NCBI GenBank assembly: GCA_023678885.1
Contig: CM043001.1
Span: 28,401,867 to 28,465,866, forward strand
Source of the DNA: Pogostemon cablin
Lineage: Eukaryota > Streptophyta > Magnoliopsida > Lamiales > Lamiaceae
Direction of reading: 5' to 3'
DNA: 64,000 bases
Shown piece by piece: positions 1-13,009 of this stretch; within the stretch, counting starts at the first letter, position 1; every line of letters begins with the position of its first letter. The translations under genes and the position numbers were made by a program. The notes beneath the pieces are model-generated. The model searched no databases and was not told the DNA's origin. It was given only the letters and a program-made list of their open reading frames with translations.

Positions 1-3000
1 CAAATTGTGCATACCCATCTGCCTGTTGTGTGGACAGGACCGTATCCTTCAATAACAGTGTGCTCATTGAAGTATTGTGGGATCGAGAAGCCAAGAAAAA
101 CGGAAAAGCCCAGTATGAATTTGGTTCGGAAACTGTTGAGATTGCAGAACTGAAGGAAGCTTAAACCAGCAGAACCTGCGCACATTAGCAAACGAAAGTT
201 CAAGTCATCCCGTAAATCAAATTCGAGGGAGGGTGCTAAAAAATACTGGAGTATGATAGATGTACACACCAACATATGCAAAGAAGAGACAGTAAAGAGC
301 AGCCACAATAGGTGCAGGTATTGAAGCGAAGACTGCTCCAAATTTTCCTGTGGAGGAATATGTGTTTTTTTTTGTTAACACAAGATTCCCGTGGGAGAAT
401 ATTAGAAGTTTTGAAGAGTACTGGATAAAGAGAACACTTTACCAAGAACAGAAAAGAAAAGCATGAACCCAGCAGAAATCTGCACAACTCTTCGACTTCC
501 AACACGTGTTAGTGCTAATAGGCCAGCATTCTCACTATGTAGGAGTGACCAGAATAAGTATTATTATCCGTGAAAATAAATATGCACAAAATCGATTGCC
601 TGGCTCTTACATAGATACAGATGATCCATTAGCCGTTCCAAATAACCCAGACAACAAGATTGCAATACCCTGGCACATGTACAAAGAGCAAGTGAGCATT
701 CATCTTTTGCATTCACTTCAATTCAACAGAATCTTTTAGAGAGAAAAATGATATGATGAAACTCATTTGATAATTTAGACTTGATTTTTTTTTCTCTGTT
801 TTCCTAACCACATGTATAGCAGTTTGCCTTGGAGCTCAATAGAGTATGTAGATTAGATACCAGCCATAGCAAGTTTTAGAGCAGCAATAGCAGTTTTTCC
901 ATCAGATTATTGACATGGAACCTTTTGGCATAGTTCACGTTTTTATCTCTTCATTTGATTTTATTGAAAGGAGACAAGTGTATGAGGTAAAGTACGATCA
1001 GGATTGTAAGATGCCAATTTACCTGCCAACCTACACCACGGCTGAGAATAGACGGAGGCAAGGGGGTTGCACTGGCATATCGAGCCACAGCTATAAAGCC
1101 ACCAGTTGACTGCATAAAAAATGAAAATATAAAAACTAAGAAAACAAACTTTACACCAAAATTTAACAAATGCATCACACAAGGAAAGAATTCTGAGCGT
1201 ATCAGGTTTCTGTACTTCCTAATCCTATAGAAAGGGTACTGAAAGAATAATCAAGATGCCAAACAAGGGTGAATCTAAAGTGTATCTTCAAGAATCATAA
1301 ATCAGAACCAAGTCACAAGAATGATTATGTTCCTTGTAGAGACGAAGAACACATTAGAGTTCATGCAATTCAAAAAAATGCAGCACAAGAATCAAGAGTA
1401 AAAATCAGGCCGCGTGCTCATCTCTTAAATAGGGATTAGGAGGCTTGTTTCAGGCTTATTGCCTCCGTGTAAATTGGCTTAATTCTTCTGCAAAAAGGTT
1501 GGCCTTAACTCAAGCCCGATTCTCGCCAAAAAAGAGACAACCCCTTGACAATATGTAAAGAACTGATAAAAGTTAACGAGATAAAATCTCACCTCCACAA
1601 GAGCAACAAATGCAGCCATCATCATAGCAAAGGCTTCACCAGCATCAAATGAAGGAGCTCCCCATTGAAAAGGATAAGGAACTCTTATCCTGAATGATAG
1701 ATACTAATTAACCATTCATTGTTAATAGATAGTTCCACATGTGGCATACATCCCTAGCTCCCCTCTAAAAGAATTAATTCGAACAAGTCATAAGGTTTTG
1801 ATGTAATGAGTAAATATTACGCACTTTGCTTTGTTAGGTTAAGGACCACATCTTAAATTTATATAACAATGAGCATACTACTTGTTTGAAAGAGCAGAGA
1901 GCAAAACACTGTAGGAATTCACAACCACCATAAATAATTATCAGCTTACCATGGAGCAGCATCAATAAGTCCAGAACGATCAGTTCTGCAACTTGTTTGT
2001 GTCTTTGGTGCCTTTCCATTGTAGGCCCCACCAACAGTAAGTAGATGGGCATAAATCCACACAATGACCACGGAGAATATAACCGCAAAGCGGTCAAATA
2101 TATTTTTTCCCGGCCGTATGAGGTGGACCAAGTACTGCAGGACACATAACATTCTTAATCAAAGTGGATCGCTATTGGTAACTGATGATGCAACAATATT
2201 TATGATGAAAAGAAAATGATAGAACTCAGCTGAATATCCAAATTTTACCTGAGAAAAGAGCACCAAAATGATGAGCTGTGGCAGCCCAATTTCAATGCAT
2301 TTCGCTACCTAAACATCAAACAAAAGAAAGCAAACACAAGTTTAGAAAGAATATATGTAACGTCAGTTGGATAAATGCACGAGCAATAACACAGGGATGG
2401 AAGTCCTTTCAAGTGTATGCAAGCATGAAAGTTAGGACTTAAACATACTCCAGGAAAACCGAACTCATAGAGCCCGAAGCCAGCAAGAGCTACCAAAGGA
2501 ACAGCAGAAAGTGGGCTAAGAAACCTGTATTATATAATAAACTGTGATGGATCAGCATCAAATACACTATAAACATTACTTCGAATTAATTACATGATGA
2601 ATGTATATATCATAAGTGTTGAAGATCAGACCTTGCAACATTACGCCATAGACCACTAAAACCTAGAACTATTTGAATGGTTGAAGCAACAATTAGCGCA
2701 CCCTGTGTAGCCCGCATGATCTTCTTGAACTTCTGCATGACCATTAAATGTGAACCACTTATTAGGAAATATATAGTTGAAAGTTGAAAGAAATTTGTGT
2801 CCCCCTCCACTCCCCCCCAAAACTATAGCACTCATTTGTTTCAATTTACAGAGACCACTGTTATATAATAAAATGAAGGGACAACAGCTATGGAGTCTAG
2901 ATCACGAACCGATACAGGATCTGGGTCATTCCATCTACCGGACAGGATAATCGAAATTGTGGGCGCAACAAAGGTGTATGAACCTCCAATTACAGCTGGT

Positions 3001-4208
3001 AATCTGGTGCCAAACCATGTTTGCAAAAGGGTGTTCAACCCAGCAACGAACAACAATGTCTGAATAACTTTGGCTTTCTCCTCCTAATGGAAGGCAATGG
3101 ATAAAGGATTAGCAAAGGGAACAGAAGTTGATCTGAATATTATTAATGTATAAATGCCTCACATTTCCACCACCCATTTGAGGAACCAGGGCTGTGGGTA
3201 TGATGACTGTCGTGCCAAGCATCACTAGATAATGTTGAAATCCAAGAAGGATGGCCTCAGCTGAAAAACAATTGACCTCAAAATGTCAGAAACTCCCAGC
3301 TCATACACTTAATTCATGCACATGGAAATATCTTAAGAACAAATAAAACTCAATAATTAAAAGGACAAAACTGTATGTGATTATAGGATAACATATACTC
3401 AATATTACACCAAATTAACTATGGATCATATTGTGCACTACACCAAACACCGCATTGAAAATTAACAATCACCCACCAAGTTGAACGAGCCCACACCAAT
3501 GAAAATTAATGGAGGCCAAACTCAGGGCTAACATAAATCATTATTAGCAGTGGACCATATTCTTCATCCAGAACCGCCATAAAAGAACACTAAACCCCAC
3601 TTATTTACAATGAAACCTGAAAATTAATAGATCGGATCTAAACAATAACTTCTTTAATCCCTTTAATAAAATGTGTATTCAATCTGAAAACAAACAACAT
3701 TTGAAAACAAAAGGTTAATTACAAAAATAGAACAATTTGGAAAAGCAGATGAAAAAAGAGAAGGTTACACAAGAATCCGAATATATTTGGTGCTAGTTGA
3801 CCATAAAGAATCCATATTCCAGTCACTTATAGCATCAGAAATAATAGACTGAAAACAACTGAGTCCACCCAAGATTCTCCTCTTACTTTCTATCAAAACC
3901 AAGAAAAATAATTGACACAGAATATACACACACATAAAGTATGATAAGAAAGGGACTAACTTAAATCACACAATATTTATTTTCCAGCTAAAAGGGAATG
4001 AAGAATTTCAAAGAATCCCCAACCACTTATACTGAAATATTATAATAAATGAATAAATAGAAAAGTGAAAAAAGATTATCAAATTTATAAGATACTAACG
4101 CCATGGAGGAGGGCTAGTAATGCAGTAAGAAACATGAGGAAGCTGATCTTTAGGTGGGTGAGGCGCAGGTTCATCGGCCTTCGGTGCTGGAGCTCCACCT
4201 CCTGCCAT
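1..4208 (-). CDS. Nucleobase-ascorbate transporter (NAT/NCS2 family), 13 exons, 3' end outside window
   Basis: Multi-pass plasma-membrane permease of the xanthine/uracil permease family; plant members resemble Arabidopsis NAT6/NAT7, and their substrates are poorly defined. Exons, in coding order: 4208-4100, 3260-3163, 3083-2910, 2732-2632, 2524-2449, 2308-2249, 2134-1950, 1689-1593, 1109-1023, 669-611, 534-443, 347-270, 175-1 (partial). All junctions are GT..AG and every phase agrees, giving about 463 codons so far. Family motifs in order: MAGGGAPAPK N-terminus, GFQHYLVMLGTTVIIPTALV, LPAVIGGSYTFV, IMRATQGALIVAST, GLYEFGFPG, FDRFAVIFSVVIVWIYA, KTQTSCRTD, GAPSFDAGEAFAMMMA, ARYASAT, ENAGLLALTRVGSRRVVQIS, FASIPAPIVAALYC, FLQFCNLNSFRTK. 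The conserved QxxSxxNxG-type region falls at the 611/534 junction. The ATG at 4208 gives the usual family N-terminus. No lesion is seen, so the gene is probably functional. Confidence 0.95.
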
Positions 4209-5125
4209 TTTTTGCTACTATTTTTCTCTTCAATATCTACAAAATATAATTAAAAAATAAAAAGAAAAAAGAAAAATAATCAGTAAACACTGTTTTTTAA
4301 GATAAAATGGCAAATTTGTGCAGAAAAACGAAAAAGCCCCAAATCTGCAAGGTACCCCAGATCAAGAATCTTCCAGTATTGAAAAGGACTGCAAAATTGA
4401 AACAAGAAAAAAAATTAAGAGGTATCTGAAAAGGTGAGATAAGATTCAAGTAATTAAAACCAAATAAAAACAGAACAACAACCAAGATATAAATATGCAT
4501 CAAATGACACCACACCACTCCCACCCACCCACCTATTTCAGTTCACAGTAAGAGGGAGAAGGAAGCTAAGAAAATGAAACTGCAACAGAAGAAAGGTGTG
4601 AGAGTGTGGTGCATTGAGGAAGTGTCATAAGTGCAAGAAAACCCGTATAATAAACAGAGCTAACCAAAATGAAAAAACAGATTAAAGTGGAAAAGAAAGG
4701 TACCTAATTGTTTAATGAAGCTTTTCAACAGGGCAAAAATCAATTGAGGATGTTGAAGTGAACTAATGTCAATAAATCAAAGACCCCACCTATAGAAAAA
4801 AGTTTTCAGCAGAAAAAAAGTAGGGGCAAAGAGAGAGAGAGGGGAGAAAGGGAAATAAAAGCAGAAATTTTTGTAGAATGGTAATGAGAGGATGTTCTTT
4901 TATTTTTCACAAAAGTTTGAGAAAAGGAAGTCCAGAAAGAGCAAGGAAAAGAGTTTGCATAAATGTGAAAAAAATAAGCACCTGCCCAAGCAAAGCTTGT
5001 ACTACAGTCAAAAACCACCTCCCCCACACCCCACACACACCACACCTCAAACCCCAATCCCTTCTCTCTCATAAATTTTCTGAGGCTCCCTCTCTCCATA
5101 AAAAATGTTAGAAAACAAACATGCA
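4209..5125 (-). promoter_or_regulatory. Upstream/leader region of the NAT gene
   Basis: No coding exon is visible here. Read on the minus strand the region is pyrimidine-rich (CT tracts around 4825-4855 and 5040-5110), as in many plant 5' UTRs. It probably holds the 5' UTR, possibly with an intron, and the core promoter, but I cannot place the transcription start. Confidence 0.35.
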
Positions 5126-8100
5126 CAGAGGAGAATCTTCAGCAAAGCATAATTAAATGTTTTATTTAATGCTCTCTTTCTTTGTTTGTTTCCTTTTCTG
5201 CAATTCCTCCCCAACACACACTATCCCCTCTCTATGCAAGATAATATTGTTTACAATTACTCTTGATTAATGAAAGTTGAGCAATTTGCTATGAATTAGT
5301 TTCATGAGACCACTAGAAAATAATCTTTAATGTTATCAGAGTTCGATTTATTTGAGTATTAGGACTTGATTAGATGTATATATTATTATTATTATTAAAT
5401 AAATAGCAAAATGATAATTGGAAAATGTGAAACTGAATAATAAAGTATTAAATAAATCAGACTATGTTTATTATTAAAGATTAACCACTATATTTTTCAC
5501 ATTCTCTCATCTCACTCAAATACTACTATAGAGTAAAAGTCTTCTTCCTAACTTCTTAGTATAGTAATATCATTTAAAGACATCTAATTTATTTTATTAT
5601 TTTTTATTAAAAATATTTATTACTTTAAAAGTTATTAATGAACAACAGTAACATTTTCAAACTTTTATAATTATTTACTATAATATGAAAAGTTAATTGA
5701 AATGTAGTAAGAGTATATATATATTTCATTGGTGCATTGGTGTATAATATACAAAGATAAAGAAGCACCTTACAATAAATAAGTTGTTCTTTTATAAATA
5801 AATTACTTAAAGCACCATAAAATTTAATTAATCTTCAATATTTCATTAGTGCATTGGTGTATAATATACAAAGATAAAGCACTTTACAATAAAAAAATTT
5901 TTTATATAAATAAATTACTTAAAAGCACCATATAAAATTCAAATAAACTTCAATTTTATTACATTCATATTGTGAAAATGATTAATGAAGTCACGTGACG
6001 CAAGTGAGAAAATTTGATTGTTTTCCTAATTGATTATGGAAACGAAGCCACGTACGTGAAAATAGCACAAATGGTCGCATGATCTTTTCTAGGTGGGTTG
6101 AATATTACATCATATTAAATCTTTTAATATCCTTATTTCATATGATATGAAAATAAGACACGTAACGCGAAAATAATTGAATGTTTACAAATATGCAACT
6201 GTCTACGTAAAATAGTTACACATCCATCTCTTATTAGTATTATTTATTTATTTTATTATTACGTTCCATCATATGTTTCATTACTCATCACACTAAACAA
6301 ATTTTACAAGTATATAAACTCTAAAAAATGGAAAACACCTATACTTATATGAGTTGTGTAAGTAAATTGTTTATATAAAGTCTATTTTACCCTTGAGACT
6401 TGAGAGCGTCTAGTTTTTAATTGAAATTTGACGGGGGAGGGATGTGGTCAATATTTATGGGCTTAAAAATAAAATTTAAAAAAAATAAAAATAATGATTT
6501 TTGGGATTGAGTAATTGGTAATTTTTCTCAAAAAGGAATATTGGGATGCCCAAAAGTGAGAGTGAGACTGGACTTTGGGATAACAAAACAGTGCACACCG
6601 ACACATACTTTTCATCCCCTTCCCCAAACACGCCCTTACAACTTGCACCATTAAGATAACGATTTGTTTGGACAACATTATTTTCCTTTTACCATTTTAT
6701 TTATTTATTTCATTTCTCAGATTATATATATTTATTTATAATTTGGAAGAATTGTGTAAAGTGAGGAGTGTATATGCGTGACAGCACAATGGGTGAGAAT
6801 TGTATGTATGTATATCGATGAAAGTTATAGGGCCTATGTAAGCCATGTGGTGAGTTGGCACAAGTTTTTTTTGAAGGAATTCTGTTTGGAATTAATTAGG
6901 ATGTGGGGGCTATTTGTGTCATTAGGAGACTGCCGTACTATATTTATTGTGGTTGGTGATTTGCCTTTTTCGTGCTTATCTCAATCCCAACCGTAATTAC
7001 TTCACACAAATATAGTGAATTTCTCTTTGCCCCCTCAACTATCATTTTTTAACACTTTTACCCCAGAAGATGTAGTGATTGATAGTTTGGCCCCTTAATT
7101 TTTAATTAAATTTATATATTTATTCTATTATAGTTTATTTATTCTTAACTATCTCTTGATGCCTGAGTGATTACTAAAATATTTTTTTTTTGGGAGGGGT
7201 AAATGGATTGATGGAGTGTCATTTCATAAAGACTTATTATGCTAGTATTTAATAAATTCAATGAAAATTCCAAAAGAATGTACATCTTAAAGAAATAGAT
7301 TTATTTTAGTGAGTGGGCTTTTATTCTTAAATATTAAAATATTCATTCATTAGCTAATGAATGCTAAAATAAATAAACAAAAATTAAAGACCCATTAATT
7401 AAACAGTACAACTGCATGTTCATTTTATTTTATTTTTTTCTCTCTCTCAAATTGAATAAATTTTTAAGCTAACGTTTGTGTTTTCGTAAAAGAATGATTT
7501 TCTTGATGTCTCCCCTTCATCGTGCTCTTTAAACCTCTGTTTGGACAAGAATTAATGGTCGAAAAATTAACTCTCAAATTTCAAATTTTATTTGGGCAAG
7601 AAATCTACTTCACTAGTCATCATAAATCCTCAACAATTTGTGACTTTCATATAATTATTTACCTGATATAAATAATATATATTTAATACTTAATTACTTT
7701 TTTTTTTAAGAAGATACAACTTTCTAATGTGTAAATCGATATATTTATATCTCAACATAAATTAAAATACTATTATGTGCGTAGAATTCAAAGCAAAGAG
7801 ACTGAGATAGAAATAAGTAGTTTAATTATTAATTAACAATAAAAAAAATGATGTGTTGCTCTTATATTAGCTTTCTAATTTAATATGTCACTCAAACCAA
7901 CTACCATTAATTTTTATTTTCCAATCATATCATGTTTGGTCACTCAATTTTCATAATCACGGGTGTTATGTCGTTTTTTAAAATTAATTTCAATGTGATG
8001 TATTGGTAATTAATTTATAATAGCAAAGAAGTATAAAATAGACACTTCTCTATAGTTTTCAATTTCGTCGAATTTTACGTGAAACTTACACCTCAATTTC

Positions 8101-9833
8101 CCTAATGAATAATCCTCGAAATTAAATCATATATATCACAAAATAATATTATAGTGTGTAATTTCACTCTTGATCTAGAAGTTATAATAAAAAAAAAAAG
8201 TTTGATGTTTTCATATAAATAAAATTTGTGCTGTTTACCATTTTCTCAAATTTCATTTAAAAAAGTTTCATCTAACATAATTATTTTTTTATTTGTAAAA
8301 AATATTTTGAAGATCCACATTTCCAAATCATTTTACCATCTTCTTTTTATTTAAAATATGTTCATATTTAAAGTTATACGAAGCTGCATCTCACACATAT
8401 GTTACACGTAAGATATATCCTTTATATATCAAACATATAATTATGATTAGAGACGTAATATATGAATAATGATGTCCAAAATTTAGAAAATGGATCATTT
8501 TCAAATAAAATAATAATAAAAGAAAAATAATGATGAGTGACTTGCATATTCACAAAATGTCCTTATGCACATGTAACACATTATCGTGTTTTAGTAACAA
8601 GTTTAGAACATTGATTAATTCACATTAATTCACCCTAAGTAGGTTTAGAGAGATCATATTTCATATCATATGTGATGTTATTAATTAAAACTAGTACAGT
8701 GTCTACCCGTCGGCGAATTATCATATTTGTTATTTATTTATTATTTTTAAATCTAAAATAATCATATCAATTTAGGATAATTGAAAAAATAACTTATTGT
8801 TTAACAAAAAACAAATATTTTAAAATATATAAATTTAACCAAAGTAAAAAACATGTATGATCTATTTATTTCACATAAATAGAAAATATTGCTATCATGA
8901 GGTTGAAGTGATCCTCCCCTGCATCATCAAATGATATCAAAATAGAGTATACTAATTGATGTGTGAAATACCTTGAAGATTATGAATATCAGGTAGAATT
9001 CATATTTTAAAATTTAAATACCACTTAATCAACTTGAAATTTTCAAGTTCTTCAACCATATGCTTTCATCCTATAGTAAAATTCAATAAGAGTAGTAGAA
9101 ATGAAAGAACATTCATATTTAATCAATTTTAACTAACTGTGAGGAGTAGTTTTCAAATCAATAAATATATTCTTAAATCTTATAAAACATAAAATATGTA
9201 AAAGACAGTTATATTGTACATATATTTTAAAGACATCATATTTAATTTGAAATATGATATCAAAACGAAAATTTAGTGCATAGAGCACACTATACAATTG
9301 ATGAAGCTGATAGTTATCATCATCTATAATTAAAGTAAACTTATCTTCACTGCAACCATGACATAACCTAAAATTCAAAATAAAATAAACACATTTTCAA
9401 AATTAATGTGTAGCTATAATTTTAGTAACAATATTTATAGTTTACATTAGTCATTTAAAAATAGTACAAATACTATTATTTACCTCTATTTACACCGTCA
9501 ATTTTTAAGTCTTTAATTAAGTGATCTAATTTATTACAAAAATAAATAAGATGAATAATGAGACAAACATATTATTTAGATGCATGTACCAATATAAATT
9601 GGATTGATATATTAACATAAAAAAAATAGTCATGTATAATTTTCAACTTTAATCAAAATTTATGTCCAATCCAAATAAAAATTTTAATATATATATATAA
9701 GAATTTAAAATATGTTGCCTAGCTAGATTCGAATCTACAAATTCCTTAAAATCACCCTACTAATTAAATGTTGTCAGTTATTAAATTAAAAGAAATTATA
9801 AATTTCAAGTACACCTAAACTTGACATCACACA
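5126..9833. other. AT-rich intergenic DNA without recognisable genes
   Basis: All frames are broken by stops and no family motif was recognised. The region holds one tandem duplication (5721-5952), several ACGTG-containing short motifs around 5990-6170, and an ACTAGT..CCCGTCGGCG stretch near 8692-8720 that may be an old transposon end. Confidence 0.5.
5721..5952. repeat. Tandem duplication, about 117-bp unit, two copies
   Basis: A unit beginning ATATTTCATT(G/A)GTGCATTGG at 5721 is repeated at 5838. The copies differ by small indels and a few substitutions. They share the core GTATAATATACAAAGATAAA and the AAATAAATTACTTAAA segment. No coding capacity is seen. Confidence 0.85.
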
Positions 9834-10064
9834 TATTTTAATGGAAAAATAGATTTTTTTTGTCCGCTAACTTTGCCTAATTTTAAATTTAGTCCATAAG
9901 TTTTTCACGTTTTGAAAATCGTCCATTATATTTGCAGAATTTTGAAAATCATCCATTATATTTGAAAATTTTGAAAATTGTCCATTATGTTTACCAAGTT
10001 CAAAAAAATCGTCCGTTTCAACAGGTCATTAGCAGATTATTCTAAAAAATAAAAAATATGTAAA

Positions 10065-10162
<98 letters not shown>
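10065..10162. repeat. (TA)n microsatellite
   Basis: Nearly pure TA dinucleotide run of about 98 bp inside the Mutator-like element, interrupted by single G and AA units. Confidence 0.95.
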
Positions 10163-10163
<1 letters not shown>

Positions 10164-10200
10164 TATTTAAAAAAATAGCCTCCACTAAGAATTTATATTA

Positions 10201-10431
10201 TACTCTCTCCGTCCGCCCGAAAGAGGGCATTTTGCTTTTGTGCACGTTGATTAAGAAGTATTGTTATTTAATGTGTAGTGGGTAGTTGTATTAGTGGGAG
10301 TGTGGATCCCATATTTTAATTATATTAGTGGGTGTGTGTGGATCTCATGTGTGTAAAAAAGGAAGTGACCCTCTTTGGAACGGACGACCAAAATGGAAAA
10401 AAGATCCTCTTTCGAGCGGACGGAGGAAGTA
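10201..10431. mobile_element. Stowaway-like MITE (about 231 bp), nested
   Basis: Starts TACTCTCTCCGTCCG and ends CGGACGGAGGAAGTA, inverted termini of the Tc1/mariner-type Stowaway family with a TA target. It carries no coding sequence. It sits inside the 9843-10737 element, so it inserted later. Confidence 0.85.
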
Positions 10432-10746
10432 TCAATATTTAGTCAAATTTGCTCCACTTTAGTAATGAGATTAATATTGTTTGTTTGGTATACGAAAGTG
10501 AAAAATAAAAAGTGAGATAAAATTGGTTAAATAAAAATATGATATAGATTAATTGGAATGAAAATATTCAAATGACCTGCCATAGCAGGTCAAAGGACCA
10601 AAATGTTGAATTTTATGAAGTTAATGGACTAATTTCAAAATTGTTATAAAATTAACGGACTAATTTCAAAATTAAAAAAATTAATGGACTAATTTCAAAA
10701 TGAATAAAAATTAGCGGACAAAAAAATATATTTTCCCTATTTTAAT

Positions 10747-11566
10747 TCTATGTCAATAAAATTATTTTACTTATTAAAAATAATAAAGAAATGAATAACA
10801 AAACAATAAATCTCCACGACTAATGAATCGTCTCATATTTTTTAAAATGTAATAAATATTCAATATATATAGGCTTGCCCCTCACATTTTGTAAAATATA
10901 CTAATAAATATTTAATGAACCTATACTTGCCAATTCACATTTTGTAAATTTTAAATTTGACAACTTATTTTGTTTTAATATATAAGAATACATAAGAGGA
11001 TTAGTAAAGTACACAGAAGATTTAATCATAAACATGATTATAAATAAGCACAAGATGTGCATGTGATGACGAAACATTGGCAGGATCCATTCTAGAAACT
11101 AGTAAAACTATACTGTTCTTTCGCATGGATTTGGAAGCCAAATTAAAATTAAAATATAATAATAGTCAAATCCCAAAAGTCCTAAATTAATTAATTAGCT
11201 TAAATTAGTATACTTCATCCTTAAATTAAGGGGGAAAAAAAGGCATGAGGCCCCTATGAAATTGGCATTTTGTCAAAAGTTCAAATGGATCTGTATTTTC
11301 AAGTCATAAATCTTTCCAAAGGACACATTTTGTATATATTAATTTAAATTTGCAATCTTCAATTAGGGAGACGTTTCTGACCCTATTTTTTTTAGGTATC
11401 TGAAAGTTTGATTTAACTAAAAAGATTAGGTTCACAATTAATATCTGTAGGAAAAAAGAATAAGGAAAAAAATATTACTAATAAGAAAGAAAGTCAAGTC
11501 ATCATCTTATTCTAGGTTTAGTTCCTTGTCGTGATTGATAGATGAGTTCTACAGAATAAAAGCTTA
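10747..11566. other. Intergenic AT-rich DNA
   Basis: No gene, RNA or repeat could be supported here. Confidence 0.4.
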
Positions 11567-11574
11567 TTTATGTG

Positions 11575-12024
11575 TAAAGCTATTATTTAAATTGAACGAT
11601 ATTAAGTAGTGCATACTCGAACTCGATTAGAATAATTATCGAGTTTAGTTCGAGCTCGGCGTATAAGGAAAGCAAACCTAGCTAAGAATGAGCTCGAGCT
11701 TGCTCGAATAATTTTCAAATCGAGTCGAGCTCCTTAAGCAAACGAATCGGAGTTTATCAAGTCGATTTTTAATTAATATATTTGTTATTTGTTATTTAAT
11801 GTAGTTATTATATTGTTAAATAATATTATAATTAAATAATATAATTATTAATATTATTATTAATTATAATTATTACTATTAAATATTCAATTCTCATCAT
11901 GGCTCAACTCGTTACCAAAATAGCATAAGGTGAGTTTGAGTATTCACAAATCGAATTGAGCTCAAGTTTTATTAAGTCGAACTGAGCTTAGCTCTTGAGT
12001 TTCTAGTTAAACTTATCAGCTGTA
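11575..12024. mobile_element. hAT-like non-autonomous element (450 bp)
   Basis: Flanked by exact 8-bp direct repeats TTTATGTG (11567-11574 and 12025-12032), the hAT target-site size. Termini are imperfect inverted repeats (TAAAGCT.. versus ..AGCTGTA). The arms carry many GAGCTCGAG/TCGAACTCGA motifs and the centre is AT-rich. It resembles the element at 13105 in build but is more diverged. No transposase. Confidence 0.75.
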
Positions 12025-12032
12025 TTTATGTG

Positions 12033-13009
12033 CACTATTATTCATTAATATTTTACATGTGATCAAGATACTTTGATCATATAATTAGATAAATAAGTCT
12101 ATTACCGCACAAAATTAGTTCTTTGGGTTATTCTAACTATGCACATGAATTCAGATATGTGGTGTACTTTTATTCTCATAATCGTTTAAGTTTTGATTTA
12201 AAGTTTAATATTATTAGTTTTTAGGATTATTTTTTTTCATGTCATATCAATATTCTTGAATGCTTTATCTTCCGTTTACTCTTAAAATTATAATAATATT
12301 GTTGCTAATTAGAATTTTTAATATTATGCTCACATGACCCAAAATATGAAAGTGTAATTCTCAGAGAAAATTGTTTATAGATACTATACTCCATGTGACA
12401 TGCTTAATAAACATCATTATATATATAGTCCTTGTAACTTACTTTTGAAACCTTATTAATTCATGTACGATGTATATTATATTAATTGTATTCATGCATT
12501 TGATTATTGCATTAAAATTGATAATGTTTCAACCAAGCCAACTTGAGCATTACTTAGGGCAATAAATGTAAATAAATAAATCAATAATTAATAAATAATT
12601 TAGTTCTGTAGGGTAGATTAATTAAAGTTGTCACCACTTAAAAAAAGCATAAATTAACCTCTACAACATTATATGGTGGGTTAAATGGGGCCTAATAGAT
12701 TTTGTCCTTTTTCTCAATTTCTTTTTCAACTTTTTTATCTGTTAATCAATGATAAGATGGACGAAATCTTGATCTTTTACAACACTTTTCTTAATCTTTA
12801 ATGATATGTTCGAGAAAATGGGGAGCTATGTTATATCTAGTGAATGATTCTTGATGACGAAATTCATGAAGAATCAATTAGGTATGAATGAAATATGTTT
12901 AGATATTTATAGAAAATCATTATAAATGTCATTATATCATCAAATATAACTTACTAATATAATTTCTCGGCAATCATTAAATTCCACCATGTAACAATAA
13001 ACAAATTTC
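12033..13009. other. Intergenic AT-rich DNA
   Basis: No gene or recognisable repeat could be supported. Confidence 0.4.

Larger units (their letters stand above)
9843..10737. mobile_element. Mutator-like non-autonomous foldback element (895 bp)
   Basis: The 9-bp sequence TATTTTAAT flanks it exactly on both sides (9834-9842 and 10738-10746), the target-site size typical of Mutator-like elements. The ends are long imperfect inverted repeats: the left end starts GGAAAAATAGATTTTTTTTG followed by TCCGCTAA, and the right end mirrors it. Both arms carry degenerate internal repeats: GTCCATTAT units on the left, ATGGACTAATTTCAAAAT on the right. No transposase is present. A TA microsatellite and a Stowaway-like MITE lie inside. 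Confidence 0.85.

Noticed and set aside
4806..5126. 106-codon minus-strand frame and plus-strand frames upstream of the NAT gene
   Set aside because: Low-complexity purine/pyrimidine tracts; the sequence looks like a 5' leader and has no protein family features.
6463..6996. Short open frames around 6.5-7.0 kb
   Set aside because: Isolated, under 75 codons, no family resemblance.
9133..9378. 81-codon minus-strand open frame in AT-rich DNA
   Set aside because: No motif, no splice context and no neighbour; composition is the same as the non-coding surroundings.
9715..9760. Possible tRNA from GATTCGAATC near 9728
   Set aside because: No acceptor stem or D/anticodon arms could be paired around it.
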